From Astropecten irregularis (lineage: Eukaryota > Echinodermata > Asteroidea > Paxillosida > Astropectinidae): DNA of 64,000 bases. How positions within the stretch are numbered: the first letter of the stretch is position 1; the number at the start of each line of letters is the position of its first letter. This document shows, piece by piece, positions 49,441-61,300 of this stretch. Position numbers and translations under genes: made by a program. Under the pieces are notes generated by a model, which was not told the origin of the DNA, did no database searches, and worked only from the letters and a program-made list of their open reading frames with translations. The DNA lies in NCBI GenBank assembly GCA_963971285.1, contig OZ020244.1, positions 27,156,001 through 27,220,000 on the forward strand, given 5' to 3'.

Positions 49441-51542
49441 TGATGCTGGCTCTCTGCATCAGACTTGGTTGCTAGGCACTGGCCTGTTACTCCAGCAACG
49501 AACCCAGCCTGGATCATCACATATGATAACAGGTCAGACAGTTTTGTCCTCTAGATCCATGGCCAGACGATGCTGACTGGTTTTTTATGACCATTACTCC
49601 AACTGATCAGTGAAATGTTGGGTTGTAACAGGCAGAACCTAAGGGGAGCACGTGGCATCATGTACATGAATGTTTTTCGGACCTTGGAGAACGTTAGTCG
49701 AGTATCACCCATTCTACTCCGTGTCACTTTGTATGAACGTCTGATACATAATTTTATGCGACGCGGTACATCAGCCAATCAGATCTGTATTGAGAACATT
49801 TCCATCTGGATCGTGGCAGAGGCCGAGGATGTTGATTGGTCAAAACCTAGAGGTCAGTGCTGGGTTGGCTTGCATAATTAATCAGGAAATCTGCACGCAT
49901 GTAGTAGACGCTCACTCGCTGTACAGTGAGTATGTCTATCAGATAGACTACGAGAACGTAAGGTCCTCTATGCATAACACTGTTGGAATCAGTAACTTTG
50001 CTCACACCTCTACTGTATATGAGCTAGACTTTCATCTGGTGTTCCTTGCACCTGCAAGTTTCCCAATGAAAAGTTGCTTAGTGCTGGCATCAACTCATCT
50101 TTCTATACCTTTGAATCTGGGAACAATTTCCATCTGTGCATCAGGCGTACATGTTCTTCAACATCTACCGATCATAGACAGTATTCAGCTTGATTGTTTA
50201 TGTGATTGAGTATGATGAATCTCTTCCATTATGAATATTATTATGAATACCCATTTTCAGAATCACAGTCATCAATTGTCAAGAGGTTGTGGTATTGTAG
50301 TGCACGCAACCAAACGATCAGGCCCAACTTCAAAGTTGAAATATCAGAACTGATTGTATTAGCGAGGTATTTCAGTTTGTGCATGTGTGAATTTGTAATT
50401 AAGGATTTTGTACGAAAAGAGTAAGCATGTGAAATGCTTCGCTAACCTTGTTCAAAAAGGTGATCATTGGCATAGAATTCCATTTGAACAGTAAAATTGG
50501 GCACAGCTGTTAATGTACAGTTCAATTACAGCATAGTGTGTGCCCCCATACAAGGATTGTATCCACCAATTGTCTAAATTATTCAATGACTATATGATGT
50601 ATCAGTGCCTAGGTTCTACTGCCCTATGTTCCCTTCTGTTTGACTGTACCATCATACCATTGACTCAAGCGATTTGAAGTGGATAGGTCTAGTGAGTGAT
50701 TCGTTCAAAGCATGTATTTTAGTGTTGGATTTTGAATTTGAAGTTTATTAAAAACAGTGTTGGCTTTTAAGAAACATCTTGATGTCGGATTAGTAGTTTT
50801 ATTCATGTAAACCCAGTGCAGCATTGGTTTTAATCCAGATTTGTGCATGATTGTTTTTTTACACTAAGAATTTTGCTTATAATTACATCAAACTAATAAG
50901 CAGTGTATCATCTATTTCACCTTTTTTATTTTTAAGAACAATCCTTAAAGTTCCTTCCAAACTTGAAAATATTTCCATAAAACATCTTTCTTATAATGAA
51001 ACAAACTCGGAGACAATTGTTTTTCTTTTCGGGCTAGACAAATTTTATTCTCTTCAAATATCTTATGACTAGAATTCAATTAATTTGACGTATATAAAAA
51101 TCAATACATTTCCTATGCCAAATCCACCAATCAGGAAACTCAATAATATTCAAAATTAATTCATATTCCAAAAATTGTACACGGAATGATTAGTATATTT
51201 CACTGTTACTTGCAACGAGGTATTGCTGGAAAAAAATTAGAACAGTGGTAAGTTGTTAACCAAGGTAACCGATAAAACAATGTCGGTTGGATCCAGATCT
51301 TCTGCTGTTTGCCAGTGATGTTTCTATGCACTAGCTATGCTTCAGTACAGACAAACACGCAGTTGCCCTTAGCAACAGCCGTAACCATAGCAATACATTT
51401 GGATACAGCAGTATTCATTATACATGTACCAGAGAATATCAGAAAGTGACTTAAATATAGTCTGTGATATTTCAATTGGTCAAGCAATGCCTAATTTGAA
51501 AGTTCAAAACCTGTGGAATCCAAAACAATCCATTGAATAATA

Positions 51543-51635
51543 AAAATACAAGTAATAAACTGCTGCAAATTGCTCATCAGCCAAAATGGATGACCTGGAA
51601 TTTGCTTGGAGTTAGGAGGGCCCCACACGTCATGG
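51543..51635. repeat. Partial GATCCTAGCAGGATC-family repeat
   Basis: Side sequence and GGAGTTAGGAGGGCC only. Confidence 0.5.
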
Positions 51636-52754
51636 CCTTGAATAAAAAGCTGACAAAGTTGCTTCAAACAGCTTATTGTCTCAAGCAACTGTGTAGTCAT
51701 GATGTAATATTGAAAGTATTACTGAAATGAAATTTCAATTGAAAATTTGATGCAAAATTATAATAATTCTTATCATTATATAGCAAAATCATGATCACGC
51801 ATGTTTTCGGACCCCATTGAGATTTGTTTGACTTGTACTTCATTATATAATTTGTTTATAATGATGATCATCATCAGCATTTGTAAATACATAATGAACT
51901 CGCATCAATACATCTCATTACTGATGATACACATAATTAGGCCTATACCGTAGTGCTTTCCAAGCTTATCTTGCATTCCCTCTCAATATGACAGACCTGA
52001 CACTTGTTTCACAGATTGAGACAAAAAATAACACACTGAATATTTAGTTGGGAATTTGGGAAAGGCATATGGCACCCAAATTCAACACCAATCTATAAAA
52101 CAATCCAACCCAATATGTAAATATAAAATTTAAGTATGCATGACTCATTAGTAAAATGATTTTGTATTATAGGTATTTTTGTGTTTGAATCATTATGTAC
52201 ACAACTTTAAGATATGAATGTAATAGATGTTAACACCCCTCCCCCCAAGAAAATGTCTGATTACAGAAAAAATCCATTGAAATATAAACGTCACAGTTTA
52301 TTTAACAACTTCCACAGTAGTCCCATTAATTTCCTAGATTACTCTTGCAAAAATATATTTCTTGCAAATCAGTCATTTTGTTTTTACAAAGACCGGGAAT
52401 TTAATACACATTTATATTTAAGTATAAATGCAAATGACACAAGTTACCTATATCTGACGTCTACAAGACTCCATCTTGTAGACAAGTTCTGACTTAGTAT
52501 GAAATTACCTTTAAAGAGTCAAGTTTGCCTTTACCTTTTCAGAACAAACTGAATAAATGAAATGACGTATACATGTAGGTGTGTTCATTTCGCACTGGAG
52601 CTCATATTCTTAATGCTGTTGAATTGATATGTTGACTTGCAATCATCATCCTACCATTTAAGAATTGACCTACATGTGTGTATATGTGTTTCCAACAGTT
52701 GCAACTGTACTAAGATTATTGAAAAGTGAACAAAGCTATACATGTACAGTATTT

Positions 52755-52985
52755 ATGAGTTATGAGATATAGCGATATATGTGCATGGTTTTATGGCTTC
52801 TGACTGCCAAACAATTAGGGACACCACCAACAGAGGGCAGGGTAGCTCAGTTGGTAGAGCTCCGGTACAGTATTCCGGAGGTTACTGGTTCGATTCCCAC
52901 TCCTAATAATCCAGTCAATTTTTATTGCTCACTTTTCAACGACTAAAATTCAGTCAGTTTCCCTTGTGTTTAATAGATGATATTA
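52755..52985 (+). mobile_element. tRNA-derived SINE
   Basis: A box TAGCTCAGTTGG (52843), B box GGTTCGATTCC (52887), downstream of TIMMDC1. Confidence 0.7.
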
Positions 52986-53647
52986 TTCTAAGATTACTTA
53001 GGTGTTCACTTTATAATGGTTTCTGCTCCACGGATGCCCCTGCAAATCAGGTACAAGATACCCCTAAACATGCTAAATCGGCACTATATATTAATTTTAC
53101 CGGTAGATTACATTAAACAAATTGTCAACAAATTTTTTTTTTTTTTTACACAAACATTTAGAATCATTTCACACACTGTATGAGCTTTTCTTAGAAATGT
53201 CTGGCCATGCAATCATAGGGCATCATGCAAGGCAGAGTGATTATAATACCACACATTATTAATGGAAGCCATATCAACAAACCAACGGGAGAAGAAAAAA
53301 CCGATTCAAACTGTGCTGAGCACTTGGTATTAGGTAGGTGCTCTCAGCATCAGGGGTTTGTATTCTTCAGAGCAACGGGAACATTTCGGCCATTTCCCCT
53401 GGTGTAACATACACACCAAGGAACAAGAATCCGTGGTAGAAAGCAAACAAACTACATTAGCATGCTGAAGAGGGACACTGGTATAGACAGTATCGAGGAG
53501 CTAAGGACTGTCATGTTGGATAGAGGGAATTCCCTCCTAGGCCTGGAGGGATTATGTTCATGGTGAATGAAGTCAGCATATTACAAAAAAAAAACATATT
53601 TTCATGAGACGTGAAAGGCATGAATGAAATTGCCATATATGTATTCA

Positions 53648-53854
53648 TTAACCCTTACCCACCTCCATACCACAGTTTACCACACATGATTTGTCCTGTG
53701 GTAAGTGTGGTACCCTGAATACCACAATACACCACAGTGTGGTTTTTGTGGTAATAAATTATGTGGTTTATGTGGAGATGTGTGGTATGCAACTCTTGTC
53801 TTGAGTGTGTGGTAGGTAAGTGCATATAGGGCATAGAGCAATAGGTTGGGTTAA
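53648..53854. mobile_element. TTAACCCTA-family MITE
   Basis: TTAACCCTTACCCACC at left and GGTTGGGTTAA at right, downstream of twinfilin. Confidence 0.65.
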
Positions 53855-54147
53855 TAAAAGAGAACGCATTTACTTAGATTTGTTATGATCAGTGGAACTG
53901 AATTGGAACTAAAAATGAAAAAAATAGGAAAAAACAATGATGAGGTGTACACAGGCTTCTGATTGGAACTCTGCAGATCGATTCAAGCTGAGCATGGCAA
54001 TTTTGCTTAGCGAAATATTCTCCACCAAGCAGCTCCACGAGACATACCGATCCGATCTGGCAGGGGGAATTAGTATTCAAGGTCACTTCTGTAAAATTAA
54101 AACAATCTTTGGGAGGCTCACTGTGAGTTCATGAGAGTCCGTACTCG

Positions 54148-57100
54148 TTACTGATTATTCTCCTCCTTGACCAGTCGCCGTTGACCCCGCTTACCGGCCG
54201 GTCCTTTGGGCTTGGCGAATGCCGGCCGATGCACGTTACGGACGGGATGGACTTCGTCCATTAGGAAGGCTTCGGTCAGCACCTCTCCGCTGCTTATTTC
54301 AATCTAAGGGAGATGAAATGAAATCAAAAGATGTCACAGCAAACATAATGAAGTAATCAGTCAAATTAGCCAAATAAAATTGGATCTTTGCACACTGAAA
54401 CAGAATGTCATAAAACTGGACGACGAATCTGATTTAATAGCACAAAACAGGATTTTTTGGCCAATGCTGTTTAGCAGCTAAAATCTTTACCATATTATTG
54501 ATTATGATGGGCACACTAGCTTATTTAATCATGTTTGTTCAGTGTAGATGAATGCTAAATATGATTTTCTGCTTAGCGTAAATGCAGAAAATACTGCTTC
54601 AAAAAAAGTTATACAAAATAAACAAAAAACAACCGAACACCACACAGAAGGCAAACAATGTTTATGCAATTTGGATCAGTGAGACGTGTTAACTATTATT
54701 AAAACAGCAACAAGTTTCTGAGTAAAATAACATAGGGTAGGATAGCTCAGTAGGTAGAGCGCCGTCACAGTATTCTTGGGCTCACAGGTTCGAATCCCAC
54801 TCCAGTCACTTTTTCAGTTTTTCTTTGTTTACTTTTCATTCAATTAATTTGTAACTCCATAAAATCTGGCCACTTGTTGATTTTAATCATACTCACCCTT
54901 TTGACGCAACTAATTCCAAAATTGACTTCTAGCTGACTCATAAGAGGTCCCAGGCAACTTGTGTACAACATCCGCTCCTTGACTGGACACTTGTAGCCAG
55001 GCATCGAATATATGAAAACTGGTTGAGCAAGAAATCAGATTCCAAGGAAATATCAATTTCCGGAATGAAACTTTGACTTTAAAATGTGTTTATATGGTAT
55101 CTTCATACTTTGGATTTTGTCAAAAAACTGCAAATTCATAGGCAAAAATATCAAGAAAGATACATTAAGTTTATAACAGTCATCCGTGAAAATTCCAGTC
55201 CCATACGGTGCTCACTCTTTTGAGAAAACAATGAAAAACCCTCATGGTGTTTTCAAATCTTTTCACAGCAGTTTTGATCTCACCCAGAGACTCTTTCCTG
55301 GATATAGCATTTCAGGCAGAAAAATTATAACGTCTACCATCACCATCTTTATACCCTGTAATTATAAGTTATAGGTAAATCTGTGAACATTTCTGTTTTG
55401 GTATGCTACCAAATTCAAACTACAGTATTATATTTAATACGTGATCTCAGGTTGTGGCAACTGTATCTAGACAGACAGAAATTCCCTTGCAAACTCTTGC
55501 ATAATGTGTAAGAACACCTTCTACTGGGATTGGATCCCACATACTCGGACTGTGTGTAAACGCCTGAAATCGTGGACCCCTATTGTTCCTCTTTTGTTTG
55601 GCCATAACATTTTTGGCAGCAGCTCCATTGGTTTTGCACATGCTTTTCAGTTGTGGACCTTTTTCAAGTCATGGACCCTATTGTCCCTTTTGTTATTAGT
55701 CCACGGTTTGACTGCTGATCAAACTCACCCATACTCTCTTGGTAATCGCCTTCGTGCGTGTGTTTGAAGACAAATAGATGGTAGCCAGCCTGTTCTTCTG
55801 ACACCTTTGCTGGAAGACCGTCAACTCCAATACTGTCGGCGTCATCCAAATAAATTTCTTCTTTGGCTGTGTCAACACACTGAAGAAAAAAGAAATTGAA
55901 ATGGTCTTCCTAATTTTTCCTTCTTTTATTTAACCCTATTACACTCCACATTCACCACACAAGATAAGACATTACCACAGTGTCTACTGAAGGGGACTGA
56001 ATCATAAAACATGCATTACCACACAAACCACACTGTGGTGAATTGTGTATTCACTAACCACAACCACACTCACCACAACCACACTCACCACAACCACACA
56101 CACAACAGTGTGTGTTAAACTGTGGTATATAGGTGGTTTAGGGTTTAAAAATGCAAGTGGCCTACCACTTGGCCAATCACCCACTTCAAGTGACGCTATA
56201 CTGTATATGGAACATAACACATAATGGAACACATGGGGAAACCAGTCTCTTGCTTATGGAGACACCATGTACCGGTACACTCTTTTCGGAAGTTGTGTGG
56301 TCCTGAGAAAGACCAGTGAGAGAAAATATCTTGACGTTTCAGCCAGTGTACTCAGGCCGTCCTCAAGAGAGAGAGCCTGAAGACTCTCTCACACTCTCTC
56401 TCCTGAGGACGGCTAAAGCACAATGGCTGAAACGTCAAGATATTTTCTCTCACTTGTCCTTCTCAGGACCACACAACTTCCGAAAAGAAGTATACATGGT
56501 GTCTCTGCAAGCCTTACCTAGAGTTCAAGAATTTTGATCTCTATCTAGTACAAACAGGACAGGAAGTGATACCCAGTGCACCTTCTTCAGCAGGAATGAT
56601 AATCCATACAACGCCCCACATTAGCATCAACCAACTGAACAATGTACCAACCAACCACTACCATCTCACCACCATCTACCCCCTGGCATCAAGCCACCAC
56701 TCACCAGCCTAACATAGCTGATCTCTCCACCCTTCAATTCCACCAGCTTCTCCTTAGCCTCCTTGAGGATGGGGAAGGCGATGCCTCTTAGATGGCTCTG
56801 CTTGGTGGAGCTGCCGATGTCCATATGTCCTTCCTCCTCCTTCATCTGCTTCAGCTCTTCCTCACCAGCCGTCAGCGGTGCCGGGGCCTCATCGTGTGCT
56901 TTGTGCTTCAGATAGCCCTCATACGTCAATTCTGACTGTAGATTGGAAAGCAAGTAACACTCAGCGTGTGATATCAATTCTTTTTCCTTGAGAAGCCTAA
57001 CATGCTAGTCAGTAGTCACATGAATTGCAAATTACCCCTTTCAAACTACTTTACTAGTGCAAATGTATGAACATTATTTCACATATCCTTTGACAAATTT

Positions 57101-60100
57101 ATGAGGGTATAAAGGTGATGTCGATGTTGATGATCAACCTGATTATTCCAAAGCAAGTCTGGGGAGTCCAAAGGGCTCTTGACTAGTGTCAGCATACCAC
57201 GCCAGTGTTCCAATTTCATTTCATTTTTCATTTATTGTCCAAATGAAAAATTCCTCTTGTCTAGACACAAATAGGAATCGGAAATCATATATGACCTTGG
57301 TATCAGAAGTTCTAAAGTTTTTCAAATCAATGCTCAAAGTAGTGGAGAAAGTAAACATTTGGTGATTCAATGTATCATATATTACACGTACATGATCACA
57401 GAACAATCAAAAATGGTTTCATTAAAAGTATTAACAAACTGCTGCAAACTACTCATCAACCAAAAGAATGACCTCAAATATAAACAAGATGCTTGGGGTT
57501 AGGAAGGGTCTGACGTTTCATTCCCAGCAGAATCTGATTAGCCATGTAAGCCTTTGATGAGCATGTTGAGAAAGATCCTGCTAGGATCGAAATGTCAGAC
57601 CCTCCTATTAAACTCCAAGCAAAATAGATTCTTTATTAGGGCACCCCTTTTTAATTCTGCGGTTCTCATTTCCGACCGACCCATATTTTGGGCTCCGACC
57701 GAAGAAAAAAAAACTTTCTTTTTTGCCGCCGACCCTGTCAGAATGGCATAATATTAAAAAAATATGAAAACAAAACAGAATTCCCAGAATTTCTGGAGAC
57801 AGAATTTGTCTCCAAAAAATCTGGGAATTCTTTTTTTTTTTTTTGCCAATAGACCTCAATTTTTTACACTTTTTATCACTGAAATAATACAAAAATATTC
57901 AAGCGCGATTACAGTGAATACAATGAACATCATTTTCTTTAGGTTTTTGTGTATTCAGCCAGATTTTCTTTTCTACCAAACTTTTTTTTTTTTCGACCGA
58001 CCAACCCTCCCTCAAGGTGAAAAAGAAATGAGAACCATAGAATTAAATGGGAGCGCCCTTAGCAAAAACAACCTGTTGAAGTTTGTACATACCAGTAATA
58101 CCTCAATTACATGGTCATAACATTTTCCTTATCTGAATGTTTGATGCATCCCAAAAGACTGGAGTCCTGGCGTTAGTTTAATGAGTCAATAAGAGGAGCA
58201 ATGATGACCATTTATATACTCACCTTTGCCGTTGCAAATACTTCATCCCGTATCTGTCCTGTGCCAAATATCGTCTTCAGCGTTGTATTGGTTGCTGCAT
58301 AGACCATTTTTTGTTTCACCTAATGAAAGAATTAAATTAATCAACACAAAAGCTATAATTAATATTGCTATGAAAAATGACATGCCAGTTCAATAAAGGT
58401 TGGCTGTTGTGTATGCATTAGAACTTTAATTGAAAAGTTTTCCTTTTGTCCTTTTCTTTTCCATGAAAACATTACGTCATGTACGTCGACGCATGTGAGT
58501 CCACATAATAACGTCTTGGGATCCTGCATTATGTGGACACTCTTTGTCCTGAAATCCGCAGTGTGTATATTACAAGCGCACATTGGGACTGACCACACGT
58601 ACACAGAAAACATCCCCTACCTGAGCCTCATCCGGGGAGAACCTCATAAAGACCCACATGTACTGGCTCTGTGCGTCCTGTTCATCCAGACGGTAAAACA
58701 GATAACACGGCTCCTTGTCCTCTAGCAAAGGTTGGATCATGACGTCAAAATGTGTCCAAGTTTTACATCAAGGAAAAAACTGAGAATAGTGGGAATTCAC
58801 AATAAAGCCGTTTGCGCATATCTGCATGAAAACCGAGGCAATCTGTGCTGAACTTCAGCAGTGCCTCCGCTGTGGCCACTGGACACAGTACGACCTGCAT
58901 GGTTGACACGAACATCACACTCTCAGCTCAGGTATGAGTTGGCGTGCTTCGCTCTAGCAGGCCATGAAAGTGCATTGTGTATGTACACGTACATGCGTGT
59001 TTGAGACCTGCGTGAGCAGATCAATTGTAAATGCATTGTATTAGGATCCGTCTATGAAGTAACTTGCAATCAACATTCCCGATAAACGTATCTTCTCAGG
59101 ATGTGGAGATACAAACTCCTCCTTTATAACCTTCAAGGAACAATTTAAATTTCCAATAAATTGTAATCCAAAAGGCTCATGACTTAATCCTTAAGAAACT
59201 CTTCATCATCAACATTTTGACATTATTATTATTTCTGGTTATTAGAAATCAAGGATTCTTCAAGCTCCCTAGGCACTGTAACTTGAAAGCCTAATGAAGC
59301 ATTTTATGGAAAAAATGGTGAGAAGATGATACAGTTTTATTAGAGGTGGGAGAAAAACCCCAGAGTTATATTCTGGGTAAAACCCACAGAATCAGGTAGG
59401 GACTGAAAACCCAATCCACTTGTGGACCGAGCCGGAATCGAACCCAGGCTGCCAGAGGTGGAAGGCGAGGAGAGAACCGCCACCCCAACCTGACTCAACC
59501 TGTTTAACCCTAACCCACCTCCATACCACATTTCCACAAATGGCTTTTCCTGTGGTCATGGTGGTTAAGTGTAGTGTCCTGAATACCACAATATACCACA
59601 GTGTGGTTTGTGGTAATGCATGGTTTATGACCAGTTCCCCCTGTGCAGACTGTGGTAATGTGTGGTCATCAGCTCTTGTCTTGTGTGGTAAGTGCAGAGG
59701 GTTAGTGTTAATATCACTAAAACAGGGTCAACATTTCAGAAGTTGTTTTAGTACAAAATACAAATTCCATCCAAAGGATATCTTCTTCCCATGTTCCTGA
59801 CCCACAGCTGTGGTCTCTGGGAACCAGCTTCTCTGCCACTGAAATAAACAACAACATCAACGACTGTGTAAAACAACAAAATAAAAAACACATTGTACAT
59901 GTGAGCATGTGTGTCAGCAAGTAAACTGCTGCAAACTGCTCATCAACAAAAATAATGACCTGAAATTCATCAAGATGTATATATAGAGTTAAGAGGGCCT
60001 GGCGTTTCAATCCTAGCACAGTTCTTAGACATGTTAGAGAAACATCCCATGAGAGTCGTAACATCAGGCCACTCTAACTCTAAGCTTAAAATTCTGTTGG

Positions 60101-60723
60101 TAAAACAAATGCAATTGTGATTTACCCAAATCGATGCAAACCTTGATGACCCGGTGGTCATTCAGTTTGGCATCCGCAAACGCTTTCTTCAATTCATCAG
60201 ATGCTGCCAAATACAAATAGACGAAAATTGTTATAAGTCCAACTTCCAAGTATTAAACTGAGACACAAAAATTGGCTGTTGCAACCTGCAGCTAACCTAA
60301 ATCATGAAATAATATTTCTAACGTTAGTTTAAATAATTAATGTCAAGTGACCAGTGGTTCCTAAAACTTAAAAGTAAAACAATAAAGGAAAGGACAAGTG
60401 ACAAGGACAAACACATACTTTTTGACTGAAATGTTGGAGAAATTTCTTCAGTCTAGGCCGTTTAACTTTAAGGACTCTGGAACATACGTTACACTGAAAG
60501 TCAAAAATATCGTTTGGGAGCAGTAGACTAGTTGCTATAGGCCTATAAAAAGTTGCTTTCATTTCCTATTAACTTAAGAAACCACTTTCCTTCAAGTTAA
60601 TCATTGGGCCTACATGTAGTTTTGGGAACCACCACTTGTCCACAATTACCAAAATATCTTTAAAAAATCTGAAACAGATGATGATTGCAGATACTTACCT
60701 TTGATTCCAGTCTGATGTGACAT
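54148..60723 (-). CDS. TWF1: Twinfilin, actin monomer-binding and capping-protein-binding protein
   Basis: Cytoplasmic regulator that sequesters ADP-actin and binds capping protein. Exons in transcript order: 60699-60723, 60126-60203, 59782-59838, 58621-58751, 58224-58319, 56705-56935, 55729-55879, 54897-55018, 54148-54303; 1047 nt, 348 aa plus TAA (human TWF1 350). It starts [21 protein letters not shown] domain 1 (about 5-135) includes [20 protein letters not shown] and [13 protein letters not shown]; the linker includes [20 protein letters not shown] domain 2 (about 170-300) includes [20 protein letters not shown] and [19 protein letters not shown]. The tail [16 protein letters not shown] matches the family's capping-protein-interaction and basic region. 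Intron 3 reads as AT-AC, U12 type (separate entry); the others are GT-AG. Vertebrates have TWF1 and TWF2; this may be the single ancestor, so the symbol is approximate. Confidence 0.93.
54733..54845 (+). mobile_element. tRNA-derived SINE, truncated
   Basis: A box TAGCTCAGTAGG (54743) and B box GGTTCGAATCC (54787); antisense to twinfilin, 50 bp from its penultimate exon. Confidence 0.65.
55930..56148. mobile_element. TTAACCCTA-family MITE, diverged
   Basis: TTAACCCTATTACACTCC at left, TTTAGGGTTTAA at right; a CCACAACCACACT tandem run has expanded inside. Twinfilin intron 6. Confidence 0.6.
56258..56516. mobile_element. Near-perfect foldback (GAGACACCATGTA...)
   Basis: About 115-bp inverted arms (CGGAAGTTGTGTGGTCCTGA and complement; TATCTTGACGTTTCAGCCA and complement) around a GAGA-rich loop at 56386-56400. 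Related, more diverged palindromes lie at about 8288-8587 and, as halves, at 46655-46765 and about 6337-6390. Twinfilin intron 6. Confidence 0.65.
57425..57625. mobile_element. Palindromic repeat (GATCCTAGCAGGATC family)
   Basis: Both arms, in twinfilin intron 5. Confidence 0.6.
57632..58064. mobile_element. MITE with AGGGCACCCCTTTTTAATTC ends and an inner palindrome
   Basis: Right end GAATTAAATGGGAGCGCCCTT. A second palindrome GAATTCCCAGA...TCTGGGAATTC lies at 57778-57830, with several long T and A runs. Twinfilin intron 5. Confidence 0.55.
58752..59781 (-). other. AT-AC U12-type (minor spliceosome) intron in twinfilin
   Basis: The minus-strand donor after the exon ending GAAGAAG is ATATCCTTT, a perfect U12 AT-AC 5' splice site. 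Near the 3' end, TTCCTTGAT (58767-58775) matches the U12 branch consensus TTCCTTRAY, and its branch A lies 16 nt before the junction ...GGACAC. Joining there gives [16 protein letters not shown] in frame with twinfilins. A U2-type join fails: the only nearby AG (CTCAG) leads into an in-frame TGA, and the next AG (GCTAG) would delete conserved residues. Intron length 1030 nt, phase 1. Confidence 0.88.
59504..59711. mobile_element. TTAACCCTA-family MITE
   Basis: TTAACCCTAACCCACC at left, GGTTAGTGTTAA at right. It lies inside the U12-type intron of twinfilin, 70 bp from the donor. Confidence 0.65.
59918..60098. mobile_element. Palindromic repeat (GATCCTAGCAGGATC family), diverged
   Basis: Both arms recognisable but mutated, in twinfilin intron 2. 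Confidence 0.5.
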
Positions 60724-61300
60724 GGTTCTCGAGAACTGTTCTGTTGCTGAATGTTAATTAAAGCCGAACTAAAGTTCTAACGTTACTGCGCTGCCCTTTG
60801 GCCCCCCTTTGGAGTTTTGGCAACCAATAACAAGACCTGAGTCGATCAATATAAATAAAACGGCAGGTTGACAGTAATATTACACTATGACGTCCTCCAA
60901 GTATGGACAGTAATAGTACAACTATTCAATGGCAACCTATTTCCTTTCGCTAGTTTACTTGATTACTTTCACAAACCAGGAAGCCGGCAGCAATCCCTCT
61001 TTCATGCAAATCACGTTTAGTGGGCGTCTGGTCTATATCCTTTAATACCGGCATCGGTGATTGGCTTAATTATGGCCAGTTGCGCAGATGTGACCAATTA
61101 AATTCGGGGTAGCATGCTGCAAAAACCTCGCCCTTTGCCCTTCGCTTTTAAAGATGGCGGCGCCCATGGAACACCCGCGTCCTGTGCACGGGTTTTTGCG
61201 CGGCAAGAAGTTTAGAGTTACCAAGATATTAACGGGCTAGCATGCCCGTTAATCAAGAGATTACGGTACATGTAGACAATCTCTTTTGAAAACATCGAAA
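60724..61300. promoter_or_regulatory. Divergent promoter region twinfilin / DDX20
   Basis: Head-to-head start codons 577 bp apart. AAGATGGCGGC at 61151-61161, a strong YY1-type word, lies 150 bp before the DDX20 ATG and just downstream of an inferred G+C-richer core. No TATA box is evident. Activity is inferred from gene orientation and the motif. Confidence 0.55.
61151..61161 (+). promoter_or_regulatory. YY1-like site upstream of DDX20
   Basis: AAGATGGCGGC fits the YY1 consensus closely and lies between the divergent twinfilin and DDX20 starts. Confidence 0.45.

Larger units (their letters stand above)
49441..54147. other. Convergent intergenic region / probable 3' UTRs of TIMMDC1 and twinfilin
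   Basis: No credible coding exon between the TIMMDC1 stop and the twinfilin stop. It holds half a palindromic repeat (51543), a SINE (52755), a T-run near 53130 and a TTAA-flanked MITE (53648). The stretch 49,441-51,500 has few repeats, which fits a long TIMMDC1 3' UTR; ATTAAA near 50,747 and AATAAA near 52,552 are candidate polyadenylation words. Confidence 0.45.

Noticed and set aside
58224-58790. Conventional AG acceptor for twinfilin exon 4
   Set aside because: CTCAG upstream gives an in-frame TGA before the conserved sequence, and GCTAG further on would remove the [10 protein letters not shown] segment. The AT-AC reading explains donor, branch site and protein together.
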